DNA from: Erysipelotrichales bacterium
GTDB taxonomy: Bacteria; Bacillota_I; Bacilli_A; Erysipelotrichales; Erysipelotrichaceae
Assembly (NCBI GenBank): GCA_017532345.1
Contig: JAFXJJ010000087.1
Location: 1 to 37,407 of the forward strand
Reading direction: 5' to 3'
Length of the DNA: 37,407 bases
Part shown: positions 7,442 to 14,345 of the stretch, piece by piece
Numbering within the stretch: the stretch's first letter is position 1
Layout of the letters: each line of letters opens with the position of its first letter
The notes under the pieces: generated by a model
Told to the model about the DNA's origin: nothing
Seen by the model: only the letters and a program-made list of their open reading frames with translations
Database searches by the model: none
Translations under genes and position numbers: made by a program

Positions 7442-8332
7442 GTGAGTAAACTAGTATTTGATATTGGTGGTACATTTATAAAATATGCATTAATGAGTGA
7501 TGATTGCAGTATTATAAAGCAAGATAAGATAAAAACTCCTGAATATGAATTAGATGCAATGTTAGAGGCATTAAAAGGAGTTATTGATGAATATAGAGAT
7601 AGTATTGATGGGATTGCCTTTTCTTTACCAGGAATGATGGATAGTGAAAAGGGATATATGTATTCAGGTGGTTCTATTCGTTGCTTCTACCAAGTCGATT
7701 TCTTTGAATTAATGAAGCGCATTACTGATTTACCAGTAGCAATTGAAAATGATGGTAAGTGTGCAGCCTTAGCAGAACTTGGATATGGTAATCTTAAAGG
7801 AATTGCCAATGGTGTTGTAGTTGTACTTGGTACAGGTATTGGTGGAGGAATCATTAAAGATGGTAAGCTTTATAAAGGTAGTCATTTCTCTGCTGGAGAA
7901 TTCTCTTTCATGAATATTCATAACACTACAGAATTCAAAGATGTATGGGCAGTAGGTAATAGTGTTCCAGGCTTTGTCGCAAGAGTAGAAGCTGAGTTAG
8001 GTAAGGAGCAAGGTTCATTAGATGGTAGAGATGTATTTAAACTAATTGAAGAAAATAACGAAGTAGCATGTAGACATTTTAAAGAATACATTAATACATT
8101 AGCTATTCAATTATTAAATATTCAAGCTATCTTAGATCCTGAAATTATTTTAGTAGGTGGTGGAGTTTCTCAACAACCATTATTAATTGAGGCACTGCAA
8201 TCACGTTTAAAAGAAATGATAGATGCAAATCCAATTTATAAGTTACCTATTAAAGTAGGAGTCTGTAAATATTTCAATGATTCTAACTTAATCGGGGCAT
8301 TGTATAACTTCCAACAAATGTATAGTAAGTAG
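7442..8332 (+). CDS. ROK-family sugar kinase
   Basis: 296 residues, GTG start chosen for the AGGTGATATAA ribosome site. DIGGTFIKYA (residues 6-15) is the ATP phosphate loop, ENDGKCAALAE (about 100-110) carries the catalytic Asp, LGTGIGGGII is the second phosphate motif, and ILVGGGVSQQ closes the adenosine site. There is no N-terminal helix-turn-helix, so it is a kinase and not a ROK repressor. The CxCGxxGC zinc motif of typical glucokinases is absent, and GSHFSAGEF replaces it, so the substrate is probably not glucose. Its position behind the hexuronate genes makes a sugar acid or amino sugar possible; the substrate is unknown. Two membrane-protein genes follow within 8 nt. Confidence 0.85.
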   Translation: MSKLVFDIGGTFIKYALMSDDCSIIKQDKIKTPEYELDAMLEALKGVIDEYRDSIDGIAFSLPGMMDSEKGYMYSGGSIRCFYQVDFFELMKRITDLPVAIENDGKCAALAELGYGNLKGIANGVVVVLGTGIGGGIIKDGKLYKGSHFSAGEFSFMNIHNTTEFKDVWAVGNSVPGFVARVEAELGKEQGSLDGRDVFKLIEENNEVACRHFKEYINTLAIQLLNIQAILDPEIILVGGGVSQQPLLIEALQSRLKEMIDANPIYKLPIKVGVCKYFNDSNLIGALYNFQQMYSK

Positions 8333-8339
8333 GTATAAA

Positions 8340-8795
8340 ATGAAGAATTTAAGAAAAGAAGATTATGAAGTTATTATTTCATATTTAGTATTAATGAATA
8401 TGCATTTATTATTAAATGCATTAGCTAGTTTTGGACTTGGCTTACCAATCAGTACGTATATGATTGTATTATTCATTTTAATGGCAGTTACTGCTTATGG
8501 ATTAGTAACTATCTATGGTATAAGGGAAAAGAAGCTACTTCGGATTGCGATTATTATCAATTTAATTCATGTATTTGGAATGGCATTGTCGCATGTAATG
8601 GCTGCTAGTACCAGTGGTGTAGAATTAACAGTGAGTATTGATATCTTAAATGAATTAACAGATAATATTCCTTTATTAGTAAGTATGATAGTGTTTATTG
8701 AAGCAAGTCTAACAGGGTTACTTGAAACATTTGCTGCTTGGGGATTAATTAGATATATTGAGGGAAATAAAATTGTTAGAGGGCATTATCAATAA
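8340..8795 (+). CDS. four-helix membrane protein, unrecognised
   Basis: 151 residues with about four transmembrane segments (near 12-34, 39-61, 67-90 and 112-140) and a short basic C-terminus. I do not recognise the family. It starts 7 nt after the ROK gene and its 3' end overlaps the next membrane-protein gene, so the three form one transcript. It could be part of a small two-subunit membrane complex with its neighbour. Confidence 0.7.
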   Translation: MKNLRKEDYEVIISYLVLMNMHLLLNALASFGLGLPISTYMIVLFILMAVTAYGLVTIYGIREKKLLRIAIIINLIHVFGMALSHVMAASTSGVELTVSIDILNELTDNIPLLVSMIVFIEASLTGLLETFAAWGLIRYIEGNKIVRGHYQ

Positions 8796-9222
8796 GCTTA
8801 AAACATCTAAGTTTCAACCCTTGGTAGCAACATTATTAATCTATGATTTTCCTTTAATTGGGTTATTAATACCAAATAATACATTTAAATATATTATTGT
8901 TTTGATTATTCAATTAATCATGTCTTATGCTTGTATGCGAGTATTTAATGATGCAGATGAGCCTAGTAGGAGTAAATACCTACATATTCAATTCTTCGTT
9001 GCGTGTATTGGACTAGTAGTATCTTACCTATATGGAAAGAATGTAGGCATCACCGTAACAAATGAACTAATTGCCATTATGACGTCATTACTAATAAGTT
9101 TACCTGTTATATCAGGAATACTTTGTGCTTTACTATATTCATTAATCAATATGATTATGTGTGGAAGTGGAGTAGTATTAGGCGTACTTATAGAACTATT
9201 AAAGAACAACGATTATTTATAG
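8773..9222 (+). CDS. small membrane protein, unrecognised, TTG start
   Basis: 149 residues with about four hydrophobic helices (near 17-34, 37-56, 75-95 and 104-135), joined by a charged loop (NDADEPSRSKY). No ATG is available near the start. I chose the TTG at 8773 because AGGGAA (8761-8766) is well placed for it; a TTG at 8758 would add five residues. The gene overlaps the upstream membrane-protein gene by 23 nt, so translation is probably coupled. The family is not recognised. Similar size and topology to the gene before it suggest they may work as a pair. Confidence 0.65.
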   Translation: MLEGIINKLKTSKFQPLVATLLIYDFPLIGLLIPNNTFKYIIVLIIQLIMSYACMRVFNDADEPSRSKYLHIQFFVACIGLVVSYLYGKNVGITVTNELIAIMTSLLISLPVISGILCALLYSLINMIMCGSGVVLGVLIELLKNNDYL

Positions 9223-9225
9223 TAG

Positions 9226-9256
9226 GTAGATATGTTGATTGGCATATCTACTTTTT
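9226..9256 (+). terminator. Rho-independent terminator of the ROK operon
   Basis: GTAGATATG (9226-9234) pairs perfectly with CATATCTAC (9243-9251) around an 8-nt loop, followed by TTTTT. Confidence 0.92.
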
Positions 9257-9273
9257 AATTGAAAGGTATATTA

Positions 9274-9303
9274 TTGGACTTTATGTAGGGAGTTTGTTAA
9301 GAT
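9274..9303 (+). promoter_or_regulatory. possible promoter of the flavodoxin-like gene
   Basis: TTGGAC (9274-9279), 18 nt, TAAGAT (9298-9303). Both boxes are imperfect. Confidence 0.4.
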
Positions 9304-9325
9304 AGGCATAGAAAGAGGGATTATT

Positions 9326-10660
9326 ATGAATATTTGTGTTATCAATGGCAGTCCGAAAGGAAATTATAGTATTACACTACAAACAATATTATATTTAGAA
9401 AAGTTATTTCCTAATCATCATTTTGAAGTACTACATGTAGGGCAACAAATTCGTGCATTTGAAAAAGATTTTAGTAAGGCCGAGGAAGTTATTAAAAATA
9501 GTGATTTATTATTATTCTCATATCCTGTTTATACATTTATTGCACCTAGTCAACTGCATCGCTTTATAAAGTTACTTAAAGATGCGAAGCTAGATTTAAA
9601 TAATAAGTTTGCAACTCAAATTACTACATCTAAGCATTTCTATGATGTTACTGCACATCGTTATGTAGAAGACAATTGTTATGACATGGGAATTAAATAT
9701 ATTAAAGGATTATCTGCTGATATGGATGATTTGTTAACCGCTAAAGGGCAACAAGATGCGAAGAAGTTTATGGAATATGTAGAGTGGTGTATGAACAATG
9801 ACTACCATGAAATAGCACCAATTACATATGAGAAAACAGTTCCTGTACTGGCAGATACTTGTGAAGATAGCGTCAAAAGAGATGGTGATGTAGTAATTAT
9901 CACTGATGCAACAGAAGATGATATATCTCTTAACAAAATGATTGAGCGTTTTCAAAAGCGATTACCTATTAAGAGCAGGATTGTCAATCTTAATGATGTT
10001 CGTATGGATGGCGGATGTCTAGGTTGTTTTAACTGTGCTGTTGATGGTAAGTGTATATATAAAGATGCTTTTGATGATTATTTAAGAAATCAAATACAAA
10101 CAGCTGATTCAATTATTTATGCGTATACTATTAAGGACCATTCCATGGGAGCTTTATTTAAGACATATGATGATCGTAACTTCTGCAATGGACATCGCAC
10201 AGTAACAATGGGAATGCCGCTAGGCTATTTAGTAAGTGGTAATGTTAGTAAAGAGTTTAATCTACAAATGATTATGGAAGCTAGAAGTGAAGTAGGAAGT
10301 AATTTCTTAGCTGGTGTGGCAAGTGATGAAATTAATCCAAATAGAGAAATAGATCAATTAGTAGAGCGTTTAGTATATGCGTTAGAACATAAATATGTTC
10401 AACCATCTAATTTCTACGGTGTTGGAGGAATGAAGATTTTTAGAGATTTAATCTATTTAATGCAAGGTATGATGAAAGCCGATCATAAATTCTACAAAGC
10501 ACATAACCAATATGATTTCCCACAAAAGCATCGTGGTAGATTAATAATGATGTATTTAGTAGGATTTATGTTAGCTACGCCTTCTATTAAAGCTAAACTA
10601 GGTAATAAAATGAATGAAGGAATGTTAGCTCCTTATAAGAAACTATTTAAAGAAATGTAA
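9326..10660 (+). CDS. tandem flavodoxin-fold NAD(P)H-dependent oxidoreductase with cysteine cluster
   Basis: 444 residues made of two flavodoxin-like halves. The first (1-165) opens with INGSPKGNYSITLQ, the FMN phosphate loop, followed by FSYPVYTFIAPSQL. The second (about 188-380) begins VVIITDATEDD and contains GGCLGCFNCAVDGKCIYKD, the compact cysteine motif seen in NADPH-dependent FMN reductases and iron-sulfur flavoproteins. A helical tail (about 385-444) is rich in Met and basic residues. The first half keeps the FMN loop, while the second has lost the GSPR-type loop but keeps the cysteines. It is expected to be a cytoplasmic electron-transfer flavoprotein; the partner is unknown. A DUF523 gene follows 9 nt downstream. 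Confidence 0.8.
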   Translation: MNICVINGSPKGNYSITLQTILYLEKLFPNHHFEVLHVGQQIRAFEKDFSKAEEVIKNSDLLLFSYPVYTFIAPSQLHRFIKLLKDAKLDLNNKFATQITTSKHFYDVTAHRYVEDNCYDMGIKYIKGLSADMDDLLTAKGQQDAKKFMEYVEWCMNNDYHEIAPITYEKTVPVLADTCEDSVKRDGDVVIITDATEDDISLNKMIERFQKRLPIKSRIVNLNDVRMDGGCLGCFNCAVDGKCIYKDAFDDYLRNQIQTADSIIYAYTIKDHSMGALFKTYDDRNFCNGHRTVTMGMPLGYLVSGNVSKEFNLQMIMEARSEVGSNFLAGVASDEINPNREIDQLVERLVYALEHKYVQPSNFYGVGGMKIFRDLIYLMQGMMKADHKFYKAHNQYDFPQKHRGRLIMMYLVGFMLATPSIKAKLGNKMNEGMLAPYKKLFKEM

Positions 10661-10669
10661 GGTGATTTA

Positions 10670-11104
10670 ATGATAGAATATGCAATTAGTGCGTGTTTAT
10701 GTGGCAGCAATGTACGTTATGATGGTAGTAATAAAGTAAATGAAACATGTAAGAAGCTATATGATGAAGGCAAAGCAATACTTATATGTCCTGAAGTTAT
10801 GGGGGGATTATTAATACCTCGTAATCCTAGTGAAATTCGTGATGGCAAAGTATACAGTAGTGTTGGGAAAGATGTAACTGCAGAGTTTCATAATGGGGCT
10901 TTATTAGCTATCAATTTAATTGAACGATATCCTACTATTCATACGATTATTGTGAAAGAATCAAGTCCTAGCTGTGGCTTACATGAGATTTATGATGGTA
11001 GCTTCACTGGTAAGAAGATTCAAGGAAATGGTGTGTTTATTAATGAAATACCTAGTAAATATCGAGTATTAACAGAGCATGAATTAACGCAAATAACGCT
11101 GTGA
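10670..11104 (+). CDS. DUF523 protein, TudS-like Fe-S desulfidase family
   Basis: 144 residues, full length. Conserved family motifs are SACLCG (Cys9, Cys11), CPEVMGGL (Cys40), RNPSEI and KESSPSCG (Cys102). In characterised TudS thiouracil desulfidases three of these cysteines hold a [4Fe-4S] cluster that removes sulfur from thiolated bases. Cys9, Cys40 and Cys102 are the likely ligands here. The start has an AGGTGAT ribosome site, and the gene follows the tandem flavodoxin by 9 nt, suggesting a shared transcript and possibly a redox link. The family is clear; activity on thiouracil in this organism is inference. Confidence 0.85.
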   Translation: MIEYAISACLCGSNVRYDGSNKVNETCKKLYDEGKAILICPEVMGGLLIPRNPSEIRDGKVYSSVGKDVTAEFHNGALLAINLIERYPTIHTIIVKESSPSCGLHEIYDGSFTGKKIQGNGVFINEIPSKYRVLTEHELTQITL

Positions 11105-11124
11105 TTACACAGCGTTACTTTTGT
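11095..11124. terminator. bidirectional terminator between convergent genes
   Basis: AACGCTGTG (11095-11103), loop ATTA, CACAGCGTT (11108-11116): a perfect 9-bp stem that includes the DUF523 stop codon. A T-rich tract follows on the plus strand, so it probably serves both directions. Confidence 0.8.
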
Positions 11125-11331
11125 TTATAGAGAGCAATTATTGCGAGAGAAACCACAAATAACTAGAATTAAGAAGATAACAAGGATAATCGCAATCCAA
11201 CCAGTTGCGCCACACCCTCCATAACCTCCAAATCCACTACCGTAGCCACAACCGCAAGTAGTACCATATGTTGAATAACATGGAGTAATATAGCTATTGC
11301 AGCAGCCATTACCATAACCGTAGTAATACAT
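11125..11331 (-). CDS. small Gly/Tyr/Cys-rich membrane protein, YjcZ-like, probable sporulation protein
   Basis: 68 residues. The first two thirds are Tyr, Gly and Cys repeats (YYYGYGNGCC, CGCGYGSGFGGYGGCG), followed by one transmembrane helix (GWIAIILVIFLILVICGF) and a short polar end. This is the layout of the YjcZ family of tiny sporulation proteins, although the cysteine content is higher than usual. An AGGAGG site precedes the ATG. Upstream on the same strand CATAATGTA (11359-11351) with AC 17 nt further up matches the sigma-K pattern AC-N16/17-CATANNNTA. Expression in the mother cell is inferred from this. Confidence 0.7.
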   Translation of the reverse strand: MYYYGYGNGCCNSYITPCYSTYGTTCGCGYGSGFGGYGGCGATGWIAIILVIFLILVICGFSRNNCSL

Positions 11332-11350
11332 AAGAAGCCTCCTTTCAATT

Positions 11351-11378
11351 TACATTATGCTTTTCCGTAATTTATGGT
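11351..11378 (-). promoter_or_regulatory. sigma-K-like promoter
   Basis: On the minus strand AC (11378-11377), 17 nt, CATAATGTA (11359-11351), fitting AC-N16/17-CATANNNTA. In AT-rich DNA this can occur by chance; the coat-like gene behind it raises the likelihood. Confidence 0.45.
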
Positions 11379-11455
11379 ATAGTCTAATAACTATATATAT
11401 GGAAATTTTAAGGTAAACAAGGTATAATCTATTAGTGAAAGGAAGGTAATGAAAT

Positions 11456-12667
11456 ATGGATCAAAGGGAATTACGTAGGTTATTAAATTTCAAAATGCCT
11501 TCTAAATACGATAAGATAATCCACTTTGCGATGCTTATCTTGATTTTATTTGGGACAATTATGCTGATGTCAGTTAATACTAAAGATGCGGCAACAGATA
11601 CATATGTAGTAGTGAAAACAGTCATTCGTCAATTAGCTTTCTTTATTGCTGGATATGCTGGTTTATTAGTTATCTCTAAGATATTTACCTTACAAAGAGC
11701 TAGGAAATATATTACGTTCTTTGTAGTTGGTTGTATTGCGTTAATACTATCATGCTTCTTCTTTGAAAATGATTATGGTATTCAAGCATGGATACCAGTT
11801 AATCTGTTTGGATTAAACTTTACAATTCAACCATCAGAGTTTTCTAAGATTATATTAATCGTATATATAGCGGTATATTTTGGTAGTATATCAAGTCGCA
11901 TAAAATATACACCTAGTGATATCTTTACAGTTCCAATGATGGTATTAGGAATTTATATGGTGTTAATATTGTTGCAAGATGACTTTGGAACATTAGCTAT
12001 TTTATGCTTCTCGATTGCGATGATGTGCTTACTATTAAATCATCCAATCCTTGAGAAGTTTAGATTAAGTGTACAAACAACATGTATTATTGTAATTGTA
12101 TTGGCATGTTTCTTCTCATTTTCACCATTGGGACTAGGAATTTTAGAAACTGTCACTCATGGTAGAGGAATGAAAATTATTGAGCGTGTACAAGCTGCTC
12201 AGAATCCATTTGCGGATAGTTTAAATGTTGGTTATCAATTAATCCAAGGGCTAATCGCATTCTTTAATGGTGGATGGTTTGGTGTAGGGCTAGGTAACTC
12301 TACAAGAAAGTATGGTTATCTTCCAACTTCTTCCACTGACTCTATCCTACCAATTGTTGTTGAAGAAACAGGAGTATTAGGCTTCATGTTAATTGCGGTA
12401 TGTTACTTCGTGATAATATATCGTTTATTCTCTTATGCTCGTAAGATTACTAACTTACCATCTAAAATGATATTAGTAGGTATAGGTTCTTATTTCTTTA
12501 TTCACTTCCTACTAAATGTCGGAGGCGTTACAGCCTTAATACCATTCACTGGTGTACCATTATTGTTCATTAGTAACGGTGGTAGTTCTTTCTTAACAGC
12601 AATGATTTCACTTGGTATTGCCCAGTCAATAATCTCTAATTATAATCGCGAAATAGCGAACAAATAA
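11456..12667 (+). CDS. ftsW: FtsW/RodA/SpoVE-family peptidoglycan glycosyltransferase, FtsW-like
   Basis: 403 residues with about ten transmembrane helices. SEDS-family motifs are visible: IQPSEFSKI (about 126-134), LLQDDFGT (about 171-178; usual form QPDLGT) and GVGLGNSTRKYGYLPTSSTDSILPIVVEETGVLG (about 270-306), the last being closest to FtsW. FtsW polymerises lipid II at the division septum with a class B penicillin-binding protein. RodA or SpoVE functions cannot be fully excluded. A -10 TATAAT is at 11423-11428 and the ribosome site is GAAAGGAAGG. It lies just before ylbD and ylbE. In Bacillus, ftsW is also near the ylb genes but separated by pycA and cta genes. Confidence 0.88.
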   Translation: MDQRELRRLLNFKMPSKYDKIIHFAMLILILFGTIMLMSVNTKDAATDTYVVVKTVIRQLAFFIAGYAGLLVISKIFTLQRARKYITFFVVGCIALILSCFFFENDYGIQAWIPVNLFGLNFTIQPSEFSKIILIVYIAVYFGSISSRIKYTPSDIFTVPMMVLGIYMVLILLQDDFGTLAILCFSIAMMCLLLNHPILEKFRLSVQTTCIIVIVLACFFSFSPLGLGILETVTHGRGMKIIERVQAAQNPFADSLNVGYQLIQGLIAFFNGGWFGVGLGNSTRKYGYLPTSSTDSILPIVVEETGVLGFMLIAVCYFVIIYRLFSYARKITNLPSKMILVGIGSYFFIHFLLNVGGVTALIPFTGVPLLFISNGGSSFLTAMISLGIAQSIISNYNREIANK

Positions 12668-12703
12668 TTGTATTTCATGCATATAGTAGTAATGGTGATA
12701 TGT

Positions 12704-13051
12704 ATGGCAATTGAGGATTTTAAGAATTTCGTAAGAGCTAATCCTTTCATTAAGGAAGCTGTCGATTCTCATAAAATCAGTTGGCAAAAAGCATATGAGC
12801 ATTACGATATATATCATGAAGATAATTGGGATTTCTTAAAAGATACAAAAGAAGAAGTAACTAGTGAACCTATAACTACAACTAAGTCTTCTTCTATACC
12901 ATTACCTAATTTAGCTGATATTGATTTCCATCAAGTTGGCAAAGTTCTTGAACAAATCACAAACTTAGTAGGTATGGCTAAGGAACTATTAAATAAGAAT
13001 ACAACAGAAGATACTTTAGAGAAAAGAATCTATGAGAGGTATAAAGACTAA
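12704..13051 (+). CDS. ylbD: YlbD-like protein
   Basis: 115 residues from ATG 12704, whose ribosome site is GGTGAT (12693-12698). Residues 1-45 (FKNFVRANPFIKEAVDSHKISWQKAYEHYDIYHED) match the N-terminal pattern of YlbD, a protein reported as a spore coat component in Bacillus. The middle is a Ser/Thr/Pro-rich linker and the end is a helix. It follows ftsW by 36 nt, and its stop TAA overlaps the ATG of the ylbE-like gene (TAATG). The order ylbD-ylbE before rsmD and coaD is as in Bacillus, which strengthens the call beyond the weak sequence similarity. Confidence 0.75.
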   Translation: MAIEDFKNFVRANPFIKEAVDSHKISWQKAYEHYDIYHEDNWDFLKDTKEEVTSEPITTTKSSSIPLPNLADIDFHQVGKVLEQITNLVGMAKELLNKNTTEDTLEKRIYERYKD

Positions 13052-13257
13052 TGCAAGAGTTATTCATGTATGCTAGTCAAGATTCGAAATTCTTATATTT
13101 TATTCGCTACAATCCTCGTTATGTATTAGGTATATATCGTAAGGAAATCTCATTTCAAGAAGTATATGATGAATATCGTTTCGTTACTCATCAAACCTTT
13201 GGTGATAAGATGGAACAGGTAGGACAAATATGTTCGATTATTCAAATGTTGTTTTAA
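13051..13257 (+). CDS. ylbE: YlbE-like protein
   Basis: 68 residues. The pattern (S)QDSKFLYFIRYNPRYVLGIYRKE followed by a Tyr-rich helix and a Met/Ile-rich end fits the YlbE-like family, whose members are about 75-80 residues with an 'IR.nP.WYR.L' motif. Function is unknown in Bacillus too. It is translationally coupled to ylbD through the TAATG overlap, with GAGAGG as ribosome site, and followed at once by a terminator. The family is identified partly from synteny. Confidence 0.75.
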   Translation: MQELFMYASQDSKFLYFIRYNPRYVLGIYRKEISFQEVYDEYRFVTHQTFGDKMEQVGQICSIIQMLF

Positions 13258-13281
13258 GACCGCAAGGTCTTTTTCTTTTTA
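13256..13281 (+). terminator. Rho-independent terminator after ylbE
   Basis: AAGACC (13256-13261), GCAA tetraloop, GGTCTT (13266-13271), then TTTTCTTTTT. The stop codon of ylbE lies in the stem. Confidence 0.9.
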
Positions 13282-13379
13282 TTCGTATTAATCAGAATCA
13301 GCAAAAAGCATTGTAATGAGCAATTACCTGTGATAGAGTGGAAGAAAGATAAGTTATAATTGGGAGAGGAGATGCTTGT

Positions 13380-13604
13380 ATGAAAAATAGTAAAATATGC
13401 CCGAAATGTCATTCTGTAGATATTGTTAGAATTGATGGTTATGCTGGTGCACATGGGTCAGGAAATAATGTGATGATTGGTATGTCTATTTTTTCTGCGG
13501 TAAATGTGAATAGATACATTTGCTGTAATTGTGGATTTACTGAAGAATGGATCGACAAAGAAGATATAGAAAAAATTTCAAATAGCAAGAAAGCAAAACG
13601 ATAG
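13380..13604 (+). CDS. small zinc-ribbon protein
   Basis: 74 residues with CPKC (residues 7-10) and CCNCG (about 48-52) forming one zinc ribbon around a Gly/Ser/Asn-rich, weakly hydrophobic middle (GSGNNVMIGMSIFSAV), then an acidic-basic tail EEWIDKEDIEKISNSKK. Proteins with this CPKC-VRIDG-GNN-CCxCGxxEEW pattern are common, uncharacterised small Firmicute proteins. The C-terminal 26 codons are duplicated as a decayed fragment at 13847-13924. The ribosome site is GAGAGGAG. It is the first gene of a small cassette lying where ylbF and ylbG would be expected. Confidence 0.7.
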   Translation: MKNSKICPKCHSVDIVRIDGYAGAHGSGNNVMIGMSIFSAVNVNRYICCNCGFTEEWIDKEDIEKISNSKKAKR

Positions 13605-13629
13605 ATTATAATTTGTAGGAGGTGTTCAG

Positions 13630-13842
13630 ATGTCAAATAAGCGAAAATGGACAGTTGAAGAAGTCGAAGACTGGTATAAAAAAAAAGGTATGCTGGTTTA
13701 TTATAATCCTAGCGATTTGAATATGATTGTTAAGAAGAGTTGGGGTAATGGCTACACTGTAAATTGGGCTAATCCTAAAGCCTATTTACTACAAGGAACA
13801 ATTATCGTTATTGCATTAACTGCTATTTATTTGTTAAAATAA
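13630..13842 (+). CDS. DUF5808-like small membrane protein
   Basis: 70 residues with a strong AGGAGGTG ribosome site. The middle (MLVYYNPSDLNMIVKKSWGNGYTVNWANPKAYLLQG) resembles the DUF5808 pattern 'YYNPDDPxxFVPKRFGxGWTxNFxxPxxxLL', and one transmembrane helix (TIIVIALTAIYLL) ends the protein. Function is unknown. It sits 25 nt behind the zinc-ribbon gene and before that gene's decayed copy. Confidence 0.6.
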   Translation: MSNKRKWTVEEVEDWYKKKGMLVYYNPSDLNMIVKKSWGNGYTVNWANPKAYLLQGTIIVIALTAIYLLK

Positions 13843-13846
13843 ATGT

Positions 13847-13957
13847 TGTGATTTCGGATGTGTAGAAGAAGGGGTTGATAAAGAAGATATGGAAAAATTT
13901 GCAAATACTAAGAAGGAAAAACGAAATTCTAATTTGACGAGGAATGTGATTGTATGA
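13847..13957 (+). pseudogene. decayed partial copy of the zinc-ribbon gene
   Basis: The 26 codons at 13847-13924 align without gaps to the last 26 codons of the zinc-ribbon gene (13524-13601). About 60 of 78 bases match by my hand count, including KEDMEKFANTKKEKR against KEDIEKISNSKKAKR. The first zinc ligands and the start are missing, one ligand (CNC to DFG) is lost, and the frame runs past the original stop to TGA at 13955-13957. It is a remnant of a tandem duplication. Confidence 0.75.
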
Positions 13958-14085
13958 ATAAAGAGACTTCAAAGTGGCTTGCTATCATTAGTATTGCTGT
14001 TGCAATACTGATTATTTTATTTTTCTTATTGTCAGGATTTGAACTTAGTGGATTTGAAATCCATAAGGGAATTAAGATAAACTAA
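13954..14085 (+). CDS. 43-aa single-span membrane peptide
   Basis: MNKETSKWLA leads into a transmembrane helix (IISIAVAILIILFFLLSG) and a short tail with the near-repeat GFELSGFEI. The ATG overlaps the stop of the decayed zinc-ribbon copy (ATGA), with GAGG about 11 nt upstream. The clear membrane-helix composition and the terminator after it suggest a real small gene, but ribosome-site spacing is poor. Family unknown. Confidence 0.5.
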   Translation: MNKETSKWLAIISIAVAILIILFFLLSGFELSGFEIHKGIKIN

Positions 14086-14116
14086 ATTCTAATTTATAGA
14101 ACCAATACTATTTATG

Positions 14117-14160
14117 ATAACCTCTTCTTGTTTCTATACAAAGAGAGGCTATTTTTATTT
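14117..14160 (+). terminator. Rho-independent terminator closing the small-protein cassette
   Basis: ATAACCTCTTCTTG (14117-14130) pairs with CAAAGAGAGGCTAT (14139-14152) with three non-canonical positions, around an 8-nt loop, followed by TTTTTATTT. Confidence 0.75.
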
Positions 14161-14187
14161 AAAAGAAGTAAGTTAAACTAACTTTAA

Positions 14188-14216
14188 TTGAAAGTAACTA
14201 GTAATTTTGATATGAT
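14188..14216 (+). promoter_or_regulatory. sigma-A promoter of rsmD-coaD
   Basis: TTGAAA (14188-14193), 17 nt, TATGAT (14211-14216). The start near 14223 leaves a leader of about 120 nt before rsmD. Confidence 0.75.
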
Positions 14217-14222
14217 GTATAA

Positions 14223-14340
14223 GAAAAAAGAAAAGCCCTAAGGCTTTTCTATAAAAAGGGAAGAGGAGAAACAAAGATTGCATCATATCGATGCATTAAT
14301 ATCTTTCCCGATAATTTATGCTTTATACATAATGAGGTGA
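14223..14340 (+). ncRNA. structured leader RNA upstream of rsmD, candidate ylbH leader
   Basis: Three helices can form: AGAAAAGCC-CTAA-GGCTTTTCT (14229-14250, perfect 9 bp, no T-run after it); a compound helix with AAAGAT-TGCATC (14273-14284) pairing GATGCA (14290-14295) and ATCTTT (14301-14306), extended by GGG (14258-14260) with CCC (14307-14309); and TTATG/CATAA (14316-14332) next to the ribosome site. A conserved leader called ylbH (rsmD is ylbH in Bacillus) is known from comparative genomics. Identity with that family is inferred from position only. Confidence 0.45.
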
Positions 14341-14345
14341 TTTTT

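Noticed and set aside
9123..9305. 60-codon plus-strand frame across the ROK operon terminator
   Set aside because: It overlaps a real gene, crosses a strong terminator and has no ribosome site.
14229..14250. Hairpin AGAAAAGCC/GGCTTTTCT as a plus-strand terminator
   Set aside because: No T-run follows on the plus strand, and it lies after a promoter inside the rsmD leader. On the minus strand there is no gene for it to end.
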